DNA of 64,000 bases from Belliella buryatensis (lineage in GTDB: Bacteria; Bacteroidota; Bacteroidia; Cytophagales; Cyclobacteriaceae), in contig NZ_FZOK01000004.1 in assembly GCF_900188245.1 (NCBI RefSeq), positions 186,001 to 250,000 of the forward strand, read 5' to 3'. Made by a program: the position numbers and the translations under genes. Of this stretch, positions 40,790 to 51,300 are shown one piece after another. A model generated the notes under the pieces. It was not told the origin of the DNA. It did not search any database and saw nothing but the letters and a program-made list of their open reading frames with translations. The stretch's first letter is position 1. Each line of letters starts with the position of its first letter.

Positions 40790-42313
40790 TTAGAACCCTA
40801 ACCCAACTGCCATTGCAGTAGCATTAATATTAAAATCTGCAACTTTGGTGGCAGCACCACTCTCAAGATTGATACTATACACACCAGTCATTCCTGCTAC
40901 TTCTAGTAGTGCAAATGCCATATTGGATTTTCCTCCAATATCAAAGCCATTATCAGAAGTGAAATCCACTCCTAAACTTCCGATCGATACCAGACCTCCA
41001 TCATTTGGCGGATCCTGTCTGTAAAGCATGTTTGTTTCGCTATCTATTACAAAAAGCACAGTACTCGTGGCTGTTGCGGTATTGTTAGTATAGGCAGCTC
41101 CATTGATGAAAGGAGTACCTGGGTTCAATTCACCATCTACTGCCACTACTGTTCCAAGATCTGGATGAAGCCTTAGATTTTGACCTAAATTACTTACCAG
41201 CCTAATTCTATCCACAGTAGGATTAAAATCAAAACCAAAACTACCGCCAAGCAAAAGGGGATTCAAAGGAGAACCTACCACTGTCAATTGACCATTTGCA
41301 GTATTTACTGTCATAATTCTACTCAAGTTTGTAATAGCATACAGCTGACCATTAGCAGGTCTAAAATCCAAACCAACTACAGTCTCTGTAGCTAACAAAC
41401 CTTGGAATGCAACGCCATTCATTTCGGGGTTCATAGGATTGAATCTGTATAGCATATTATCCTCTGATGCAGCATAAGCAACTGCCTCTGTCTTGAAAGA
41501 AATGCCAATCACTGGTAAGTTGAAAGTGCCCACCCATTGGGCACGTCCGTTAGAAAGGTTTATCGTGAAAAGTCTAGATTCATTTTCGCTTCTGGTCACC
41601 GCCAATGCAATACTATTGTCTGGTGTAATGTCGAAATTACCCATACCCCTAAAATCCACACCTAAGTCACCTATTTCTCTCAATCCTCCATCATTTGGCG
41701 GATCTTGCACAAACAGTTTATTTGCTTCAAAATCAATATCAAAAAGCTCTGTAGAACTGGCTCCAGCCCTACTATTGGTATAGGCTACAGCACCAATTCT
41801 AGGATTCATACCTCCAGATATATTTCCATCAGTTGCCACCACTGTTCCTAATTCAGGATGTAACCTCAAGTTCTGTCCTGATTCTGTGACCAATCTGATT
41901 CTATCCACTGTAGGGTTGAAATCTATAGAAGCATTGGCACCTGAAATTGCTGGCGAGAAAGATGCTTCGCCAAGTGCTGTAGCTTCTCCTGTATTTTCAT
42001 TGATGATGTAAAGCCTACTGCTAGTACCCAAGGCATACAATTGACCTGTTGCTGGTCTGTAGTCTATACTGATCAAATTATCACCAGAAACAAGCCCCGT
42101 AATTTCTTTGATGTCCATTCCCGCGTTCAATTCTCTAGCTTCAAATTGTGCAATCCTATTTCCTTCAATCAAAGCAGTAAAGGAAACCTCAGGGGCAAGG
42201 CCTGGTAAATCTACACCTGGCAATTGTTCTTCATCATTACAGCTAAATACAAACAAGGCTGCTGTCAAAATCATCAGGGTACGTAACCCATAGGTAAAAC
42301 TGTTTTTGTTCAT
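40790..42313 (-). CDS. DUF4394 lipoprotein with two tandem domains
   Basis: A 507-residue lipoprotein (lipobox ending FVFSC near residue 25). The rest is two copies of a DUF4394-type domain of about 220 residues. Each has LISIDYRPATGQLYAL/VVGLDFRPANGQLYAI, FNPTVDRIRLV, QNLRLHPxLGTVVA and QDPPNDGGL followed by GxLGVDF. These repeats look like beta-propeller blades. The function is unknown. The copies differ by scattered substitutions, so the duplication is old. It has its own terminator and is divergent from mnmA. Confidence 0.85.
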   Translation of the reverse strand: MNKNSFTYGLRTLMILTAALFVFSCNDEEQLPGVDLPGLAPEVSFTALIEGNRIAQFEARELNAGMDIKEITGLVSGDNLISIDYRPATGQLYALGTSSRLYIINENTGEATALGEASFSPAISGANASIDFNPTVDRIRLVTESGQNLRLHPELGTVVATDGNISGGMNPRIGAVAYTNSRAGASSTELFDIDFEANKLFVQDPPNDGGLREIGDLGVDFRGMGNFDITPDNSIALAVTRSENESRLFTINLSNGRAQWVGTFNLPVIGISFKTEAVAYAASEDNMLYRFNPMNPEMNGVAFQGLLATETVVGLDFRPANGQLYAITNLSRIMTVNTANGQLTVVGSPLNPLLLGGSFGFDFNPTVDRIRLVSNLGQNLRLHPDLGTVVAVDGELNPGTPFINGAAYTNNTATATSTVLFVIDSETNMLYRQDPPNDGGLVSIGSLGVDFTSDNGFDIGGKSNMAFALLEVAGMTGVYSINLESGAATKVADFNINATAMAVGLGF

Positions 42314-42450
42314 GATACGATATAAGTTGGTTTAATGGCAGCATATACGAAGTAGAAAAAGGGATTGGATTTATGGGGAAAGAAAAAAAATCATCAAACA
42401 CAATCTCAAAGCTTTAATACATCAAAAGAATCTTTCCTTCTAAAATCCCT

Positions 42451-42458
42451 TAACTTTG
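42451..42458 (+). promoter_or_regulatory. Candidate -7 box (TAACTTTG) for mnmA
   Basis: An exact TAnnTTTG match 79 bases before the mnmA start; a weak -33 region. Confidence 0.4.
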
Positions 42459-42537
42459 CTGAACCATTCGCAACATGGGTAATGTTGTGCATGCAAATAA
42501 ATCCTCATGGACCTTGAACCCATGAAAATTTAGAAAA

Positions 42538-43749
42538 ATGAACCAAAGAAAAAGAGTAGTAGTCGGTCTATCCGGCGGAGTAGATAGCTCAGTAGCGGCT
42601 TATTTACTTAAAGAACAAGGTTACGAAGTGATCGGCATGTTCATGAAAAACTGGCATGATGAATCTGTAACCATCTCCAACGAGTGCCCCTGGATGGAAG
42701 ACAGTACCGATGCCATGCTGGTTGCAGAAAAATTGGGCATCCCTTTTCAAGCTATTGACTTAAGTGAAGAATATAGAGAACGAATTGTAGACTACATGTT
42801 TGCAGAATATGAAGCTGGAAGAACACCAAATCCAGATATTCTTTGCAATAGAGAAATTAAGTTTGACATATTTCTTAAAGCAGCTCAGAAGCTAAAAGCA
42901 GATTATGTAGCAACTGGACATTATTGTCAGAAGGCTGAGGTTGAAATCGATGGCAAGCCAGTTTACCAACTATTAGCAGGGGCTGATCCAAACAAAGATC
43001 AAAGTTACTTTCTATGTCAGTTGAATCAGGATCAGTTATCAAAAGCCTTGTTCCCGATCGGGCACCTTCAAAAGCCAGAAGTAAGAAAAATAGCCAAAGA
43101 ACAGGATCTGATCACCGCAGACAAAAAAGATAGCCAAGGACTTTGTTTCATAGGTAAAGTACGACTGCCTGATTTCCTCCAGCAACAGCTAAAACCCAAA
43201 AAAGGAGATATTCTAGTAATTCCTGATGATTTGGCAATTTATGATAAAAAGAAAATTCCAGCAGGAATACCTTTGGAAGATTTAGAAGAAGACGTTTTGG
43301 ATGGAATTTGTTTACCTGAGCAGTATATTGCTACTCAAGGACAAAAACTAGGCGAGCACAATGGCGCCCATTATTTTACAGTGGGACAAAGAAAAGGTTT
43401 ACAGGTTGGTGGCACAGGCAAACCGCTTTTTGTCATTGCAACAGACACAAAGGAAAACATTATTTATACCGGATTGGGGGAGACTCATCCAGGATTATTG
43501 AGAAATGGGCTTTTCGTTCCTAAAAAGGATATTCATTGGATTCGAGAAGATCTCAGACTGAATATGGGAAAGTCCGCCAGGTATTTAGCTAGAATCAGGT
43601 ACCGACAAGCGTTGAGTCCTGCTACTTTGATCATGAAAGCACATGGACTCTATGTAATCTTTGATACTCCTCAAAAAGGCATTGCATCAGGTCAATTTGT
43701 AGCCTGGTATGATGGAAATGAAAGCATAGGCTCAGGAACAATTTTCTGA
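42538..43749 (+). CDS. mnmA: tRNA-specific 2-thiouridylase MnmA
   Basis: A 403-residue enzyme that thiolates U34 of tRNA-Lys, -Glu and -Gln. The PP-loop is [18 protein letters not shown] at the N-terminus. The catalytic nucleophile Cys lies in [14 protein letters not shown] near residue 102, and the persulfide Cys in [11 protein letters not shown] near residue 201. The C-terminal domain has [18 protein letters not shown]. The full normal length and all key residues are present. A pseudouridine synthase gene begins one base after its stop codon, so two tRNA-modification genes are co-expressed. Confidence 0.96.
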   Translation: MNQRKRVVVGLSGGVDSSVAAYLLKEQGYEVIGMFMKNWHDESVTISNECPWMEDSTDAMLVAEKLGIPFQAIDLSEEYRERIVDYMFAEYEAGRTPNPDILCNREIKFDIFLKAAQKLKADYVATGHYCQKAEVEIDGKPVYQLLAGADPNKDQSYFLCQLNQDQLSKALFPIGHLQKPEVRKIAKEQDLITADKKDSQGLCFIGKVRLPDFLQQQLKPKKGDILVIPDDLAIYDKKKIPAGIPLEDLEEDVLDGICLPEQYIATQGQKLGEHNGAHYFTVGQRKGLQVGGTGKPLFVIATDTKENIIYTGLGETHPGLLRNGLFVPKKDIHWIREDLRLNMGKSARYLARIRYRQALSPATLIMKAHGLYVIFDTPQKGIASGQFVAWYDGNESIGSGTIF

Positions 43750-43750
43750 T

Positions 43751-44455
43751 ATGCTATTAGAAATAATCTTTGAAGATGCTGACTACATAGCTATCAATAA
43801 GCCTGCAGGTCTCTTGGTCCATAAAACCAAACTAGCAAAAGATGAAGAACCAATTTTTGCCATGCAGCTTTTGCGTGATCAGATTGGTCAGTGGGTCTAT
43901 CCATTACATAGAATAGATAGACCCACTTCAGGGGTCTTACTTTTTTCCAAATCACCTGAAGCAGCGGCACTTTTACAACCCAAATTCGCTACAACTGAAA
44001 TCAGGAAGGCATACCTGACCATAGTACGTGGTATTCCTAAAGAAGATCATTTTCTAATTGATCATCCATTAAAAAAGGAATTGGATGGTGAATTGCAGGA
44101 GTGTAAGACTGAGTTTTGGAAATTGTCAGAAACTGAAATCCCATTTGCTTCTACGCCACGCTATCCTACAAGTCGCTATGCTCTGCTCAAAGCCTACCCA
44201 CATACTGGTCGGATGCATCAGATCAGGCGACACCTAGCACATGCTAGACACTACATCATTGGAGACAGCACGCATGGGGAAAATAAGCAGAACAGATTTT
44301 TTAGAGAAACTTTCGGGTCATACAATCTCCTGCTCCATGCAGCGAGTTTAGAGTTTGATCACCCTATAACAAACGAGGTGGTTTCTATCAAAGCAGAATT
44401 GCCAGAACATTTTAAGAAAATTATTGAATATCTGAAGTTAGATTATTTTAATTGA
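43751..44455 (+). CDS. truC: RluA-family pseudouridine synthase, TruC-like
   Basis: A 234-residue RluA-type synthase. The catalytic Asp is in YPLHRIDRPTSGVLLFSK near residue 56, followed by KAYLTIVRG near 92 and PHTGRMHQIRRHLAHARHYIIGD near residue 142. Lack of an S4 domain and short length fit TruC, which modifies U65 of tRNA, over RluC/D. It starts one base after mnmA. Its 3' end overlaps the next, convergent gene by eight bases. Confidence 0.85.
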   Translation: MLLEIIFEDADYIAINKPAGLLVHKTKLAKDEEPIFAMQLLRDQIGQWVYPLHRIDRPTSGVLLFSKSPEAAALLQPKFATTEIRKAYLTIVRGIPKEDHFLIDHPLKKELDGELQECKTEFWKLSETEIPFASTPRYPTSRYALLKAYPHTGRMHQIRRHLAHARHYIIGDSTHGENKQNRFFRETFGSYNLLLHAASLEFDHPITNEVVSIKAELPEHFKKIIEYLKLDYFN

Positions 44456-45158
44456 TATTGATCCCAATCACTAAACCTAGCCAAGGTTTTCTTTGGTAAA
44501 TCCAAACACTAGAATTTTTATCAAGTAGTCTATCCCATCCTACAGCAAGGCCAAGGTTGAGGTAATCTATGCCCAAACTTACAGCTAAACCATTTGACCA
44601 GACCAATCCGTCATACTCCTCGGTAATTTGATCATTTGTAAACCAGGGCGTCACAGGTGAAGATCCAAAACCTGAAAATGCCCCAAAAGAAAGTCCATAA
44701 TGTTTAGATTGTCTAATGTATTGCCCAAGCTTATTCCTTTTGTATTTAAGACCATAAAAATCAGTCCTGTAGCCAACATAGAGAGAGGCATTGAGGTTGG
44801 TCGAAAGCTGCTGTGGCTGTGCAAACACTGGGAATCTGTACTTAAATGGAATTGTAATCACATCAACATCAAATCCATGGGTGGTAAAGGCTACCGATTC
44901 TAAAGGATAATTTGAAAGCTTTTGCGGAAATATATATGATTCTCTCTCTAAAGTATCTACTTCATATAGATCCCCCACTTTCTTTAATGGAAACACATAT
45001 AAATAGTCTAATTCATTATCTAAATAAATGGTCTCTTTTTCTCCCGAAATTTTTGATTGATAGAAACCATCTTCCAATTCAAACTTGATCGACTGTTTTG
45101 AAGAAAGGCATGAACTTAAAACCAATAAGAAAAACAAAAGTGGATATAACTTGAACAT
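44448..45158 (-). CDS. Hypothetical lipoprotein
   Basis: A 236-residue protein with a lipobox ending LSSC near residue 17. The rest is rich in beta-strand and aromatic residues (ASLYVGYRTDFYGLKYKRN, HYGLSFGAFSGFGSSPVTPW, SLGIDYLNLGLAVGWDRLL), ending in an amphipathic strand. It may be a small outer-membrane-associated beta-barrel-like protein. I know no named family. Convergent overlap of eight bases with truC. Confidence 0.65.
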   Translation of the reverse strand: MFKLYPLLFFLLVLSSCLSSKQSIKFELEDGFYQSKISGEKETIYLDNELDYLYVFPLKKVGDLYEVDTLERESYIFPQKLSNYPLESVAFTTHGFDVDVITIPFKYRFPVFAQPQQLSTNLNASLYVGYRTDFYGLKYKRNKLGQYIRQSKHYGLSFGAFSGFGSSPVTPWFTNDQITEEYDGLVWSNGLAVSLGIDYLNLGLAVGWDRLLDKNSSVWIYQRKPWLGLVIGININ

Positions 45159-45287
45159 TAAATTTATTTTTTCTTTAAAGTTATCAATAATAATTTATCC
45201 GAATTCGTACAATTTTAGTAGATCAGGTAAAAGTTCTTGGTGTCCCTAGGCTAAATTTCTATCTTCATAGCAGAAACAACAATACTT

Positions 45288-46769
45288 ATGAAGAGAACAT
45301 ATTTAGCGCTTAGCTTAGGCTTGATATTATCATCAAGCAGCTTATTTGCCCAAGGAGGAAAAACTGCCATAGAGGCAAATTTCCACGAAAGGGAATCCAT
45401 ATCACATTTTCGATACCTAGCATCTGATGAATTGATGGGAAGAGATCCTATCAGACCAGAAATTGACGCTGCTGCCAGATACATAGCCGAACAATTTTGG
45501 AAATATGGCGCCCAAGAAATATCAGGAGCCAATGGCTATTATCAACATATCCCATTCAGGCTTTCTGCCCCTCCTACCAAAGGCGAAGTTAGGTTGGGTA
45601 GCAATATGTTTTCCCAAGGAGACAACTTATTAGTCTTAGATGGCCCTTCGATTAATGGAGAATATGAATTGATCGTAATGGGATATGGACTAGAAGCAGA
45701 TTATGTAGGAAAGGACGTCAAAGGTAAAATCGTAGTGACCAATGTAGGAGCACCTGACAGATTGACTCCAAGTGATCTTTTTGCAGCAGGCCGAGAAAAA
45801 TTGAGCTTAGCGCAATCCAAAGGAGCTGTGGCATTGATAGAAATGTATAATATTCCTTCGCCATGGAATTTTGCAGCACGAACACTAAATAGGACTCAGC
45901 TTACGGTAGACAATACTGGAGGAAAAGCTAGTATACCATACATCTGGCTGAGTGATACAAAAAATGAATCCATCAATGCCATAGGGAAAGGTGAAATCAA
46001 AAGTGCCAATGTAGAAGTCATTGGTAAAATCAATCGAGACATTGTGGGTAAAAACGTCGTAGCAGTAATCGAAGGTACAGACCCAAAACTCAAAAATGAA
46101 TACATCATGCTCTCTGCTCACTACGATCACATAGGTGTAGGTAGACCAGATGCCAATGGAGACTCTATCTACAATGGCGCTAGAGACAATGCTGTAGGAA
46201 CTGTGGCAGTTATCAATGCTGCGAGATATTTTGCAGAAAACCCTCCCAAAAGATCTATTTTACTATGTGCATGGACAGCAGAAGAAAAAGGTTTATTGGG
46301 AAGTAGGTATTTCGCAGACAATCCATTGATACCATTAGATCAAATCATATATAATCTCAATATAGACAATGGAGGATACAATGATACTTCCATCATCACT
46401 GTGATAGGATTTGGAAGAACTTCTGTTGATCCGCTGATTGCGGAAGCCACAGCTCAGTTTGGACTAGAAACAATTGCTGACCCTTCACCAGAACAAGGAC
46501 TCTACGATCGATCTGACAATGTCAACTTTGCCAGAAAAGGCATCCCCTCTCCTACTTTTTCTTTAGGTTTCAGAGCATTCGATGACGAGATCAATAAATA
46601 CTACCATCAGCCTGGTGATCAAGTAGACAACTTTGATTTGGATTATGCAGTCAAGTATTGGAAGTCATATATACTTACAGCAGAAAAGATTGCTAACAAT
46701 CCTGCACGTCCTCAATGGAAAGCTGGTGACAAATATGAAGAAGCTGCAAAGATTTTATATGGCAATTAA
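45288..46769 (+). CDS. Exported M28-family metallopeptidase
   Basis: A 493-residue zinc aminopeptidase with a signal peptide ending SLFAQ near residue 22. A PA domain is inserted around residues 110-240. The di-zinc catalytic domain has LSAHYDHIGVG near residue 280, GARDNAVGT near 300, AWTAEEKGLLGS near 329 (catalytic and metal Glu) and YYHQPGDQVDN near 448. M28 enzymes remove N-terminal residues from peptides in the periplasm. It is a single gene. Confidence 0.92.
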   Translation: MKRTYLALSLGLILSSSSLFAQGGKTAIEANFHERESISHFRYLASDELMGRDPIRPEIDAAARYIAEQFWKYGAQEISGANGYYQHIPFRLSAPPTKGEVRLGSNMFSQGDNLLVLDGPSINGEYELIVMGYGLEADYVGKDVKGKIVVTNVGAPDRLTPSDLFAAGREKLSLAQSKGAVALIEMYNIPSPWNFAARTLNRTQLTVDNTGGKASIPYIWLSDTKNESINAIGKGEIKSANVEVIGKINRDIVGKNVVAVIEGTDPKLKNEYIMLSAHYDHIGVGRPDANGDSIYNGARDNAVGTVAVINAARYFAENPPKRSILLCAWTAEEKGLLGSRYFADNPLIPLDQIIYNLNIDNGGYNDTSIITVIGFGRTSVDPLIAEATAQFGLETIADPSPEQGLYDRSDNVNFARKGIPSPTFSLGFRAFDDEINKYYHQPGDQVDNFDLDYAVKYWKSYILTAEKIANNPARPQWKAGDKYEEAAKILYGN

Positions 46770-46816
46770 GCAAAGCCTGATGATTTCTTTCTAAATTTCG
46801 AAGGTATTAGATTAAA

Positions 46817-46884
46817 CTTTGTGCCTTGGCGCCTTTGTGGTATTGACAATTTATTGAACCCCACGAAGACACTAAGGCACAAAG
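46817..46884. repeat. Imperfect inverted repeat of a dispersed type
   Basis: The left arm 46817-46840 (CTTTGTGCCTTGGCGCCTTT then GTGG) and the right arm 46861-46884 pair at 20 of 24 positions around a 20-base spacer. Strings of the CTTTGTG/CACAAAG type recur in many bacterial genomes as intergenic repeats. Confidence 0.5.
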
Positions 46885-46932
46885 AATTTTAACTTAAAAA
46901 AAGACCTTTTTAGCTTAGGAATAAACCACAGC

Positions 46933-47799
46933 TCAGGCATCTGCTTTTTGCTTTTTATTGGCCATGAAAATAATAAAGCCAGCAGTAAAAAACATGATCA
47001 AACTATAAATCGCGATGGGAACAGTCATCTCAGAATTCCTCAATAGGGTAGCTGCGATCATGATACCCAAAGTTCCATTTTGAATTCCTGATTCTATGGC
47101 AATGGTCATTTGTTGATTTTTTGGAAGTAAGCTTATTCTAGCCAATATATACCCCAATAGCAAAGTTCCTAGATTCAAAATCAAGGTAACTGGTCCCGCT
47201 GCAATGAAAAATTCTACCAAAGAAGCTCTTTCCTTTAAAATTGCAGCTAAAATTATCAAAACAAAAAAGACCGCTGAAGCGATTCTAACTGGCCGATCTG
47301 CTTTTATAGATAATACTGGAAACCTTTTTTTCAAAATCATTCCTATCGAAACTGGAATGATCGTCACACCCATAATCTGAATAATCGTCTCTCCCAAAGG
47401 TAAAGTCACACTTCCTTCCTCCCCAAAATAAGCAATGGCAAAATTTACAATCAAAGGAATGGTAGCTACTGTCAGAAATGATGTCACTGCTGTCAAACTA
47501 ATAGAAAGAGCTGTATCACCTCTAGAGAGGTGAGTGATCAAATTAGAAGTAGCTCCCCCTGGACAAGCAGCCAATATCATTATGCCCACAGCCATGGTTC
47601 CTGATAGGCCAAAAGCGGAAATCAAACCAAATGCAATCAAGGGCAAAAGGATCATCTGATTTAACAAACCTAAAAATACAGCCTTTGGATAGATTAAGAT
47701 ATTCCTGAAATCCTTCACTGAAAGAGATAGCCCCATCCCTAACATAATGAATGCCAAGGCTAATGGAAGAAATACAGCAGTTAAAATACTTTCTTGCAT
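46933..47799 (-). CDS. Bile acid:sodium symporter (BASS) family transporter
   Basis: A 288-residue inner-membrane protein with nine or ten helices. BASS features are MLGMGLSLSVKDFRNIL near residue 20, the ILAACPGGATSNLITHLSRG crossover near residue 75 and IESGIQNGTLGIMIA near 233. The substrate of bacterial members is usually unknown (organic acids, pantoate or bile acids in others). Monocistronic. Confidence 0.88.
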   Translation of the reverse strand: MQESILTAVFLPLALAFIMLGMGLSLSVKDFRNILIYPKAVFLGLLNQMILLPLIAFGLISAFGLSGTMAVGIMILAACPGGATSNLITHLSRGDTALSISLTAVTSFLTVATIPLIVNFAIAYFGEEGSVTLPLGETIIQIMGVTIIPVSIGMILKKRFPVLSIKADRPVRIASAVFFVLIILAAILKERASLVEFFIAAGPVTLILNLGTLLLGYILARISLLPKNQQMTIAIESGIQNGTLGIMIAATLLRNSEMTVPIAIYSLIMFFTAGFIIFMANKKQKADA

Positions 47800-47876
47800 A
47801 TTTTGATTAATTTAGGTGACAATATAAAACCAATCGATAAAGTCTACATTTTTTGAATAAAAACAAAGTTTTAAAG

Positions 47877-48335
47877 ATGGATACAGCAGAATTTGAACAA
47901 CGAATCTTAAGCTATAGACAGCTTATTGAAGAAAAGGAAAAAAGATATCGGGAGAATCAACTTCGTCAATATGAATTGGGAATACTTAAAAGACTTCCTG
48001 ATAAATTTGGTAATATAATACAATCTCACGAGCAGGATTACTGGATGGGTAAGTTTGAAGAAGTAGTCAAAGAACTTCCAGAACCGAGTAAAAATGGAGC
48101 TCCTTTCGTGAAGGCTAAAAACCAATTGCTCAGAGACCTCAATAAAAAATATAAACTACAGCGAAAAGGTCAATGGGTATCGATCTTTATGCCTGTATTT
48201 ATGGTTTCTATTGGTGTTTCCATAGGTACTGCAACTGATAATCTCGCATTATGGATACCAATAGGGATGGTGTTAGGGTTTGGTGTTGGTTATCTTATAG
48301 AAAATCAAGCGAAAAAGAAAGATCTGATTCTCTGA
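47877..48335 (+). CDS. Hypothetical protein with C-terminal membrane helices
   Basis: The start is the ATG of MDTAEFEQRILSYRQLIEEK; a TTG eight codons earlier is less likely. The 152-residue product has a charged helical N-terminal half (coiled-coil-like) and two hydrophobic segments at the end (about residues 100-145, rich in Gly: VSIGVSIGTATD and GMVLGFGVGYLI) followed by a lysine tail. No known family recognised. Convergent with the AsmA-like gene. Confidence 0.65.
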   Translation: MDTAEFEQRILSYRQLIEEKEKRYRENQLRQYELGILKRLPDKFGNIIQSHEQDYWMGKFEEVVKELPEPSKNGAPFVKAKNQLLRDLNKKYKLQRKGQWVSIFMPVFMVSIGVSIGTATDNLALWIPIGMVLGFGVGYLIENQAKKKDLIL

Positions 48336-48340
48336 TCTTT
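48318..48340. terminator. Weak hairpin at the convergent gene ends
   Basis: AAAGATC / GATCTTT with a nine-base loop and T-rich tail, overlapping the stop codon of the preceding gene. Confidence 0.4.
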
Positions 48341-48345
48341 ATCTT

Positions 48346-51300
48346 TTATCTATCCCTCCTAAGCGCAATTTTATAATCATCAGGAGTTCCTTTCATATTG
48401 ATATTGACAAATCGTACTCTACGGTCCTGATCTCTGTAGACGATGGCATCCTCTTGATCAGGATCAACTTCATTTTTGTTTTTCCCTCCAAACAAAGCCC
48501 TAAAACCTACCTGCGTTACCATCGCTAAAGGCACGCGAATAAAATAGTCCATGTTCAAATCTAAACTTTGCTTACCTGACAATTCTATAAAACCAAGACT
48601 AGAATTGATATTCATTTTTGGAATATTGAGTACACCTCCTTTTAGTTCAAAGGTATTGCTTAGGGTATCAAAACGGACATTCCTGAGATTTCTGTCACCA
48701 AAATAACTAGCCATGGCATCCAATGGAGCGAAATTCACCAGACTACCTTGGTAAACAGTCAAATCCATCAATGCCTCAGATTTATCAATTATCGGAGTCA
48801 AATCTGGATAGACAAGAAATTTACTTTTTATAGTGCCACTCACTAGTCCATGAAGATTTTCATTGATCAAATAATCTTGTCCAAAATTTTCAAACTTAAA
48901 TAAAAGCTTATCCAAGTCTAACTTATCTGCTTTCATCTCGCTATGGAAGTAAATCTTCTCTGGATTAGAACCATTGAAGTATCCTTGAATGCCCAAGGTT
49001 CCATTTGCAGCTCTCAAGCCAAGCGTATCTACATACAATAAATGGTTTTCGGTTGTTCTAGCATTTGCTTTCACATCTTCGAGCCAGAAAGTATGGTAAT
49101 TGACCCTCCCTAAATCTGCGCTAAAGTCCATTTCCGAAAATGGCAATTGGAAAATATTAAAAGAATCCTGATGATTGGTCTCTTTGTCTAAGCCCTCAAA
49201 CCCCATCAATGCATCCAAGTCCAAGACTTTACTTCTGAGTCTGAAATAATTCCTTTTTTTATTTTGAACAGTTAAAGAATCCTTTATTCCGGTAAAATAA
49301 CCAAGATCAATAGCAAAATCGGAAATCCCCATTTTACCACCAAAATTATCCATGGTCAGAAAGTTATTTTCATAATGTATCCTCCCCTTGAAATCCTGGA
49401 GTTTCAGTGGGTGGATTTTCATTTTTCCATCCAAATCTTCTAAATAAAAATCTGCTGACTGAAACACATCCTGATAATGCAAATCCAATTTACCTTTCAG
49501 ATTCAGGTCAGTAATCACCTCTCTACTGTAGTCCTCTGGAAGATAGTTCACTCCTTGATAAGTTAAGAGGTCATTTAATTGCAATTGTCTTGATACAAAA
49601 TCAAATTCAAAGCTTGAGTCTCCATGTTTGACTTCTTCAAACCATTTTCTGTAGTTCTGGACTTTCCCAGTAAATAAGAAATCTGAGTCATCTATTTCAC
49701 CTTTAAAATCAATAATTTCTAGGTGATTTTCATGGATGAAGATATCCGCGTGAAAATCATGAAAACTATGCGGGTAGTGTTTTAGCCTGGCATAAAAATC
49801 ATCCACAAAAAATTCTCCTTTAGGAAGGTATTCAAAATTCATCAGCTCTTTGCCCGTTGTTTCAAAAGCCATTTTTACCTGAAAATCAGATATTTCTTCC
49901 TGCTTTGTTAAACTATCACTTGGTGTAGGAATCAATTCTGCTAAAAAGATTTTTTTTGATTTGGATTCAAAATTGACTTTTAAAGGTGAATTTGTCTGAT
50001 GAAGAACCGTACTTATATCATTCAAGTCTCCAGCAAAAAAGAAATCAGAATTCCCTATCTTAAAGGATAAATTATCCAAAACAACTTTGCCTTTACGCAT
50101 ATAGGCATAAGCATTCGCGTTCTTGACTGGTAAATCATAACCAGGGATATCTAAAGATAGGTTTTTTAAGAATAGCTCACTTTGCAAAGTACTTTCAACT
50201 CCTGAAATAGAAGTTGGTGGCAAGTCCAAGTCTATCAATTCATCAAAATCCATATCTAATACCACTTGGCCTTGTATCCCTCTCAGCCCCTCAATTTCAA
50301 AAAAGTCTCCCAAAAACTCAAGATCCAAATCTGCATTAAGGTTGATTTTTATATAAGGATCTTCAAAATTCTTAATAGTCATCCTCCCTTGAAAAATACC
50401 CTCGTCAGGCCTTGCGTGAAAATGTTGTAATTGTATTTCTGAAGTTTTTAAACTCCTTTCCGGTCCATTGGTGAAAAATCCAGAAAATCTCAATTCATCC
50501 ACTTTTTTCTGAATAGTTGGATTCAAAAAATAAGCATTGTCAGCTCCAAATTCCACTGCAATAGCTGGGGTTTCTCCTGCTCCTGCTATTCCTTTAATAG
50601 AACCAATGAAGAATACTTCTCCTTCATTTTTGTATCGCTTCAATGCATCTCCTGCTTCACTAGGTAAAAAAGCTGCGAAAATATTGAAGTCTGGTTTTTC
50701 TCCATTGAACTTGATATCCATATCCAAACCCTCTTCCAATATTAAAACATCACCTGAGACAGCTAGAAGCGCCTCTTCAAGTTTAACTTTAGATGGGGAT
50801 ATTTTCAGGTTTTGCTGATTTTTCAAATAATCTAAGTTCAAGTCTAGTGCCAGGTGCTTATTGACAAAAAATGTGTTCTCACCATCTTGATCCAAATCAA
50901 ATACCAAATCTGAAATCAAATTTAGTAAGATATGATCATCATCTATCTTAAGTGATGTATTGAGATTAGCAATGTTAAAAACCAAATCCTGACCATTACT
51001 CAAATTTGAAAACTTGATATCGAAGTTTATCAGTTCAACGCCAGCCAATTCAAAAGCAAAGCTTTCATCTTCCTCAGTTTCCTTTTCTTCATTACCGATT
51101 CCCTTGGCCAACAATAAGTTGATTTGTCCATCTTCATACTGAACTACATCAAGGTGGCCATTTGATATCTTGAGCTTCTTGACCGAATACCTGCCATTCA
51201 AAATATCCCAAAGGCTGAACCCCAAATAAAAATCATTGGCCTCATAAATAGGCTTTGTATCCATTGCTTTGGTTTCGAAAAACTTGACTCCTTGCAAATC

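Noticed and set aside
45885-46130. Minus-strand frames inside the M28 gene
   Set aside because: Antisense shadows of a gene with complete zinc-peptidase motifs.
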